From: Mucilaginibacter sp.
GTDB lineage: Bacteria; Bacteroidota; Bacteroidia; Sphingobacteriales; Sphingobacteriaceae
Assembly: GCA_028287895.1 (NCBI GenBank)
Contig: JAQBOV010000018.1
Span: forward strand, 20,669 to 84,668
DNA length: 64,000 nucleotides
Direction of reading: 5' to 3'
In this document: piece by piece, positions 62,255 through 64,000 of the stretch
How positions within the stretch are numbered: the stretch's first letter is position 1
Layout of the letters: the number at the start of each line of letters is the position of its first letter
Notes under the pieces: generated by a model
What the model saw: the letters and a program-made list of their open reading frames with translations, nothing else
The model's database searches: none
What the model was told of the DNA's origin: nothing
Translations under genes and position numbers: made by a program

Positions 62255-63820
62255 TTATTTTTTAGTATGATTTTCTAAAATTATTAATGGCAAATGCCTG
62301 TCCCAAAACGGCTTTAATCCCGCTTGAATAGCCAGGCCCATTGAATAATTACCTAAGATAATGTCAGGCTTTCCGTCATTATTAATATCAGCCACATCCA
62401 TACTCATCCATCGGCCATAATTGCTCACAGGTATGGCATGTGCTTTAAAACCCATGGATTTATCCTGCTCAAAATAAATAAAACCCTCTGCCGGTTTGTC
62501 TTTTAAATCGCCAAAGAATGCAATAGTTGCAATATCGATGTCCCCGTCGCCATCAAAATCAGTTGCGACGGCTTTAGTGCAACCATTAATCGGATAAAAA
62601 TAACTTGGTTTAAAATTCCAGCCGCCCTGGTTGATGAAAATATATAAGCCATGATAAGGTTTCATGATGCGCGAATCGCGGTAATTATAGCCGCAGGTAT
62701 AAACAAGATCTAACTTCCCATCGTGATTCATATCCACAAGCTGAAAACTTGTTGACCCGTAAACCGGCGGAAAGCGCAACAGGTTCCTGGAAGTAAACCC
62801 CCCTTTATGATCATTTAAATATAGCCACAATCCTTCATCCCCAGTTCCAAATAATACCATTAAATCTGACCATCCATCATTGTTAAAATCACCAACCTGG
62901 GCTTGAACAGAGCCCGCCTTGTCTGAAATATTGCTTTGTGTGAATGAATGATCCGGCTTTTGAGTTAATAAATAAACTCCGCCGACTTTATTTCCTTGTC
63001 CGCAAATTACCCAATCAGTTAAACCATCTTTGTTAAAATCACCCATTATAGTTTGTACCGGTCTGGCCAGTTCAGATGATATCAATGCCGGATTGGTAAT
63101 TTCTTTTTTTTCATTAAGATGAACTTTGATCACCTTTCCGTCAGGAAAATCCATAGGCTGAAGCTGGCCTATACAGGAAATCACCCCCTCGTCCGTCCCT
63201 TTCTCATCTTTTGTAAAACTGGCGCTTACACCTGCTGAAGGCAGCTGGGCAACGGTGCGCATTTTAAGGTCTTTGTCCCATTCATCTAATTTTCCGGTTA
63301 CCACATCGCTGCTATATATTTTATGCGTGTACGGACTTGCAGCGACCATTGTGGTATAAACAATATTCTTAACCGCTGCCGGCTTCTTTAAGCTGAAGCC
63401 TGCCCAGTCATTAGCCAATGTAACCGGGGGCGTAGTCGTTTGGGGGCTTACCGGGGCTAACTTCTTGTAATAGGCAACAATCGCCTGCCATTCAACCAGG
63501 GATATTCCGCTTGTGTCTGCGGGGTTTTTCTTAAAATATTCAATACCATAAGTTGAAAGCCCAAGATAGTGTGACATTGCAGGCAAAGTATGAAATTTCC
63601 ATACATCTTTGGTAAGTGCACCAGCGGGAACCAACAGGTGACACTTAGTGCAATAAGCCTGAACCAGTTTTTGGCCATCAGCTATCGTATCACCCGTTGG
63701 TTTAAATGTATTGATTGTTGTTTCTGTGTTTGTGCAACCATTAAATAGCACGGTGCCCGAGAGCAAAAACACAAAAATTAAGAGATAGATGGTAAAAAGT
63801 CCGGTTTTAGTCAATATCAT
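62255..63820 (-). CDS. Lipoprotein with c-type haem motif and FG-GAP/VCBS repeats (copy A)
   Basis: 521 residues with the same architecture as copy B: lipobox VLFNGC (Cys29), haem motif CTKCH (residues 57-61) with LPAMSHYLGL as the likely axial-Met segment, and FG-GAP repeats (DFNKDGLTDWVICGQG, DFNNDGWSDLMVLFGT, DMNHDGKLDLVYTCG, DFDGDGDIDIATI, DINNDGKPDIILGNYSMG). Order and spacing match copy B along the whole length, so the pair arose by tandem duplication. Starts 25 bp after the stop of the upstream haloperoxidase-like gene; the three genes form an operon. Confidence 0.85.
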   Translation of the reverse strand: MILTKTGLFTIYLLIFVFLLSGTVLFNGCTNTETTINTFKPTGDTIADGQKLVQAYCTKCHLLVPAGALTKDVWKFHTLPAMSHYLGLSTYGIEYFKKNPADTSGISLVEWQAIVAYYKKLAPVSPQTTTPPVTLANDWAGFSLKKPAAVKNIVYTTMVAASPYTHKIYSSDVVTGKLDEWDKDLKMRTVAQLPSAGVSASFTKDEKGTDEGVISCIGQLQPMDFPDGKVIKVHLNEKKEITNPALISSELARPVQTIMGDFNKDGLTDWVICGQGNKVGGVYLLTQKPDHSFTQSNISDKAGSVQAQVGDFNNDGWSDLMVLFGTGDEGLWLYLNDHKGGFTSRNLLRFPPVYGSTSFQLVDMNHDGKLDLVYTCGYNYRDSRIMKPYHGLYIFINQGGWNFKPSYFYPINGCTKAVATDFDGDGDIDIATIAFFGDLKDKPAEGFIYFEQDKSMGFKAHAIPVSNYGRWMSMDVADINNDGKPDIILGNYSMGLAIQAGLKPFWDRHLPLIILENHTKK

Positions 63821-63845
63821 AATTAGTATAAAAATATTACTTACT

Positions 63846-64000
63846 CTATTTCAATTTCTGCCAGATGTATTCGCCGACCTGTTTACCTTGTTCGGCGCCC
63901 TTAAGCGAACTGTTCAGGTAATGGATGCCACCGTAAAAGCGGCTCATGGCGGTTTCCTCTGCTGCCTGGTTAAATGATGCGAAATGACGCTGAAGGCCGA
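63846..64000 (-). CDS. Vanadium-dependent haloperoxidase / PAP2-like protein, C-terminal end
   Basis: Only the last 51 codons are in the window: QRHFASFNQAAEETAMSRFY, then GGIHYLNSSLKGAEQGKQV, then GEYIWQKLK and a stop. A-x-SR-x-YGGIHY is the metal-site motif of vanadium haloperoxidases and PAP2 phosphatases (Arg plus His that holds vanadate or phosphate). Relatives with such C-termini are secreted oxidases of about 450 residues. Lies 25 bp upstream of the first haem/FG-GAP lipoprotein. Confidence 0.75.
   Translation of the reverse strand, partial: GLQRHFASFNQAAEETAMSRFYGGIHYLNSSLKGAEQGKQVGEYIWQKLK

Overview
The window looks like the chromosome of a Sphingobacteriaceae member (Bacteroidota), most like Mucilaginibacter or Pedobacter. 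The evidence is the density of carbohydrate-active enzymes, Bacteroidota-type promoters (TAnnTTTG -7 boxes), weak or absent Shine-Dalgarno sequences, and families typical of the phylum (DUF6786, GH172, BadF-type kinases, NUDIX-type regulators, GH65/GH13/GH31 maltose genes, FG-GAP lipoproteins). Genus placement is inference.

Layout. 1-2640 (minus): a sugar-acid and glycoside operon (keto-deoxy-arabinonate dehydratase-like enzyme, GH172, DUF6786 lipoprotein cut by the window edge). 2769-7960: a small membrane protein, a GH144-type beta-1,2-glucanase, a secreted coiled-coil protein, a patch of decayed genes and an orphan PAS histidine kinase. 8043-8512: an integrase relic abutting tRNA-Arg(UCU), a scar of an old integration. 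8914-13612: a central-glycolysis block with a BadF-type kinase, a divergent NUDIX regulator, then pfkA, a second BadF-like protein with a degenerate phosphate loop, and gap. 13613-15925: a MacB/FtsX relic, a SnoaL-like protein, an APH-type kinase and a small membrane protein.

15968-30272 (minus): a maltodextrin/glycogen region. In transcription order it holds a secreted SusA-like GH13, beta-phosphoglucomutase, GH65 maltose phosphorylase, a membrane/SRPBCC protein, an intracellular GH13, an MFS sugar transporter, GH31 alpha-glucosidase and glgB. Together these would degrade maltodextrin outside the cytoplasm, import it, phosphorolyse maltose to glucose and beta-glucose-1-phosphate, and feed glycolysis or glycogen. 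No SusC/SusD pair is visible.

30518-41019: MarR, ferredoxin-NADP reductase with a 2Fe-2S ferredoxin, a VOC pseudogene, a PhyH oxygenase divergent from an AraC regulator, an AlkD stub, penicillin acylase, a membrane protein, SYLF, DUF1203, a LuxE-like protein and a PH-SHOCT protein. 41292-47551: housekeeping genes (tyrS, rpsA, pyrR, pyrB) and an AcpH-like protein. 47605-58644: a serine hydrolase, a tripartite RND efflux operon divergent from a LysR regulator, a GH8 enzyme and an amine oxidase.

58645-60480 is AT-rich accessory DNA: a 51-residue candidate antitoxin, a GNAT-type candidate toxin with a TTG start, and a truncated transposase. 60588-64000 holds two paralogous lipoproteins, each with one c-type haem motif and FG-GAP repeats, downstream of a vanadium-haloperoxidase-like gene that runs off the window. 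The best candidates for something undescribed are the GNAT module, the haem/FG-GAP/haloperoxidase locus, and the degenerate kinase inside the glycolytic operon.
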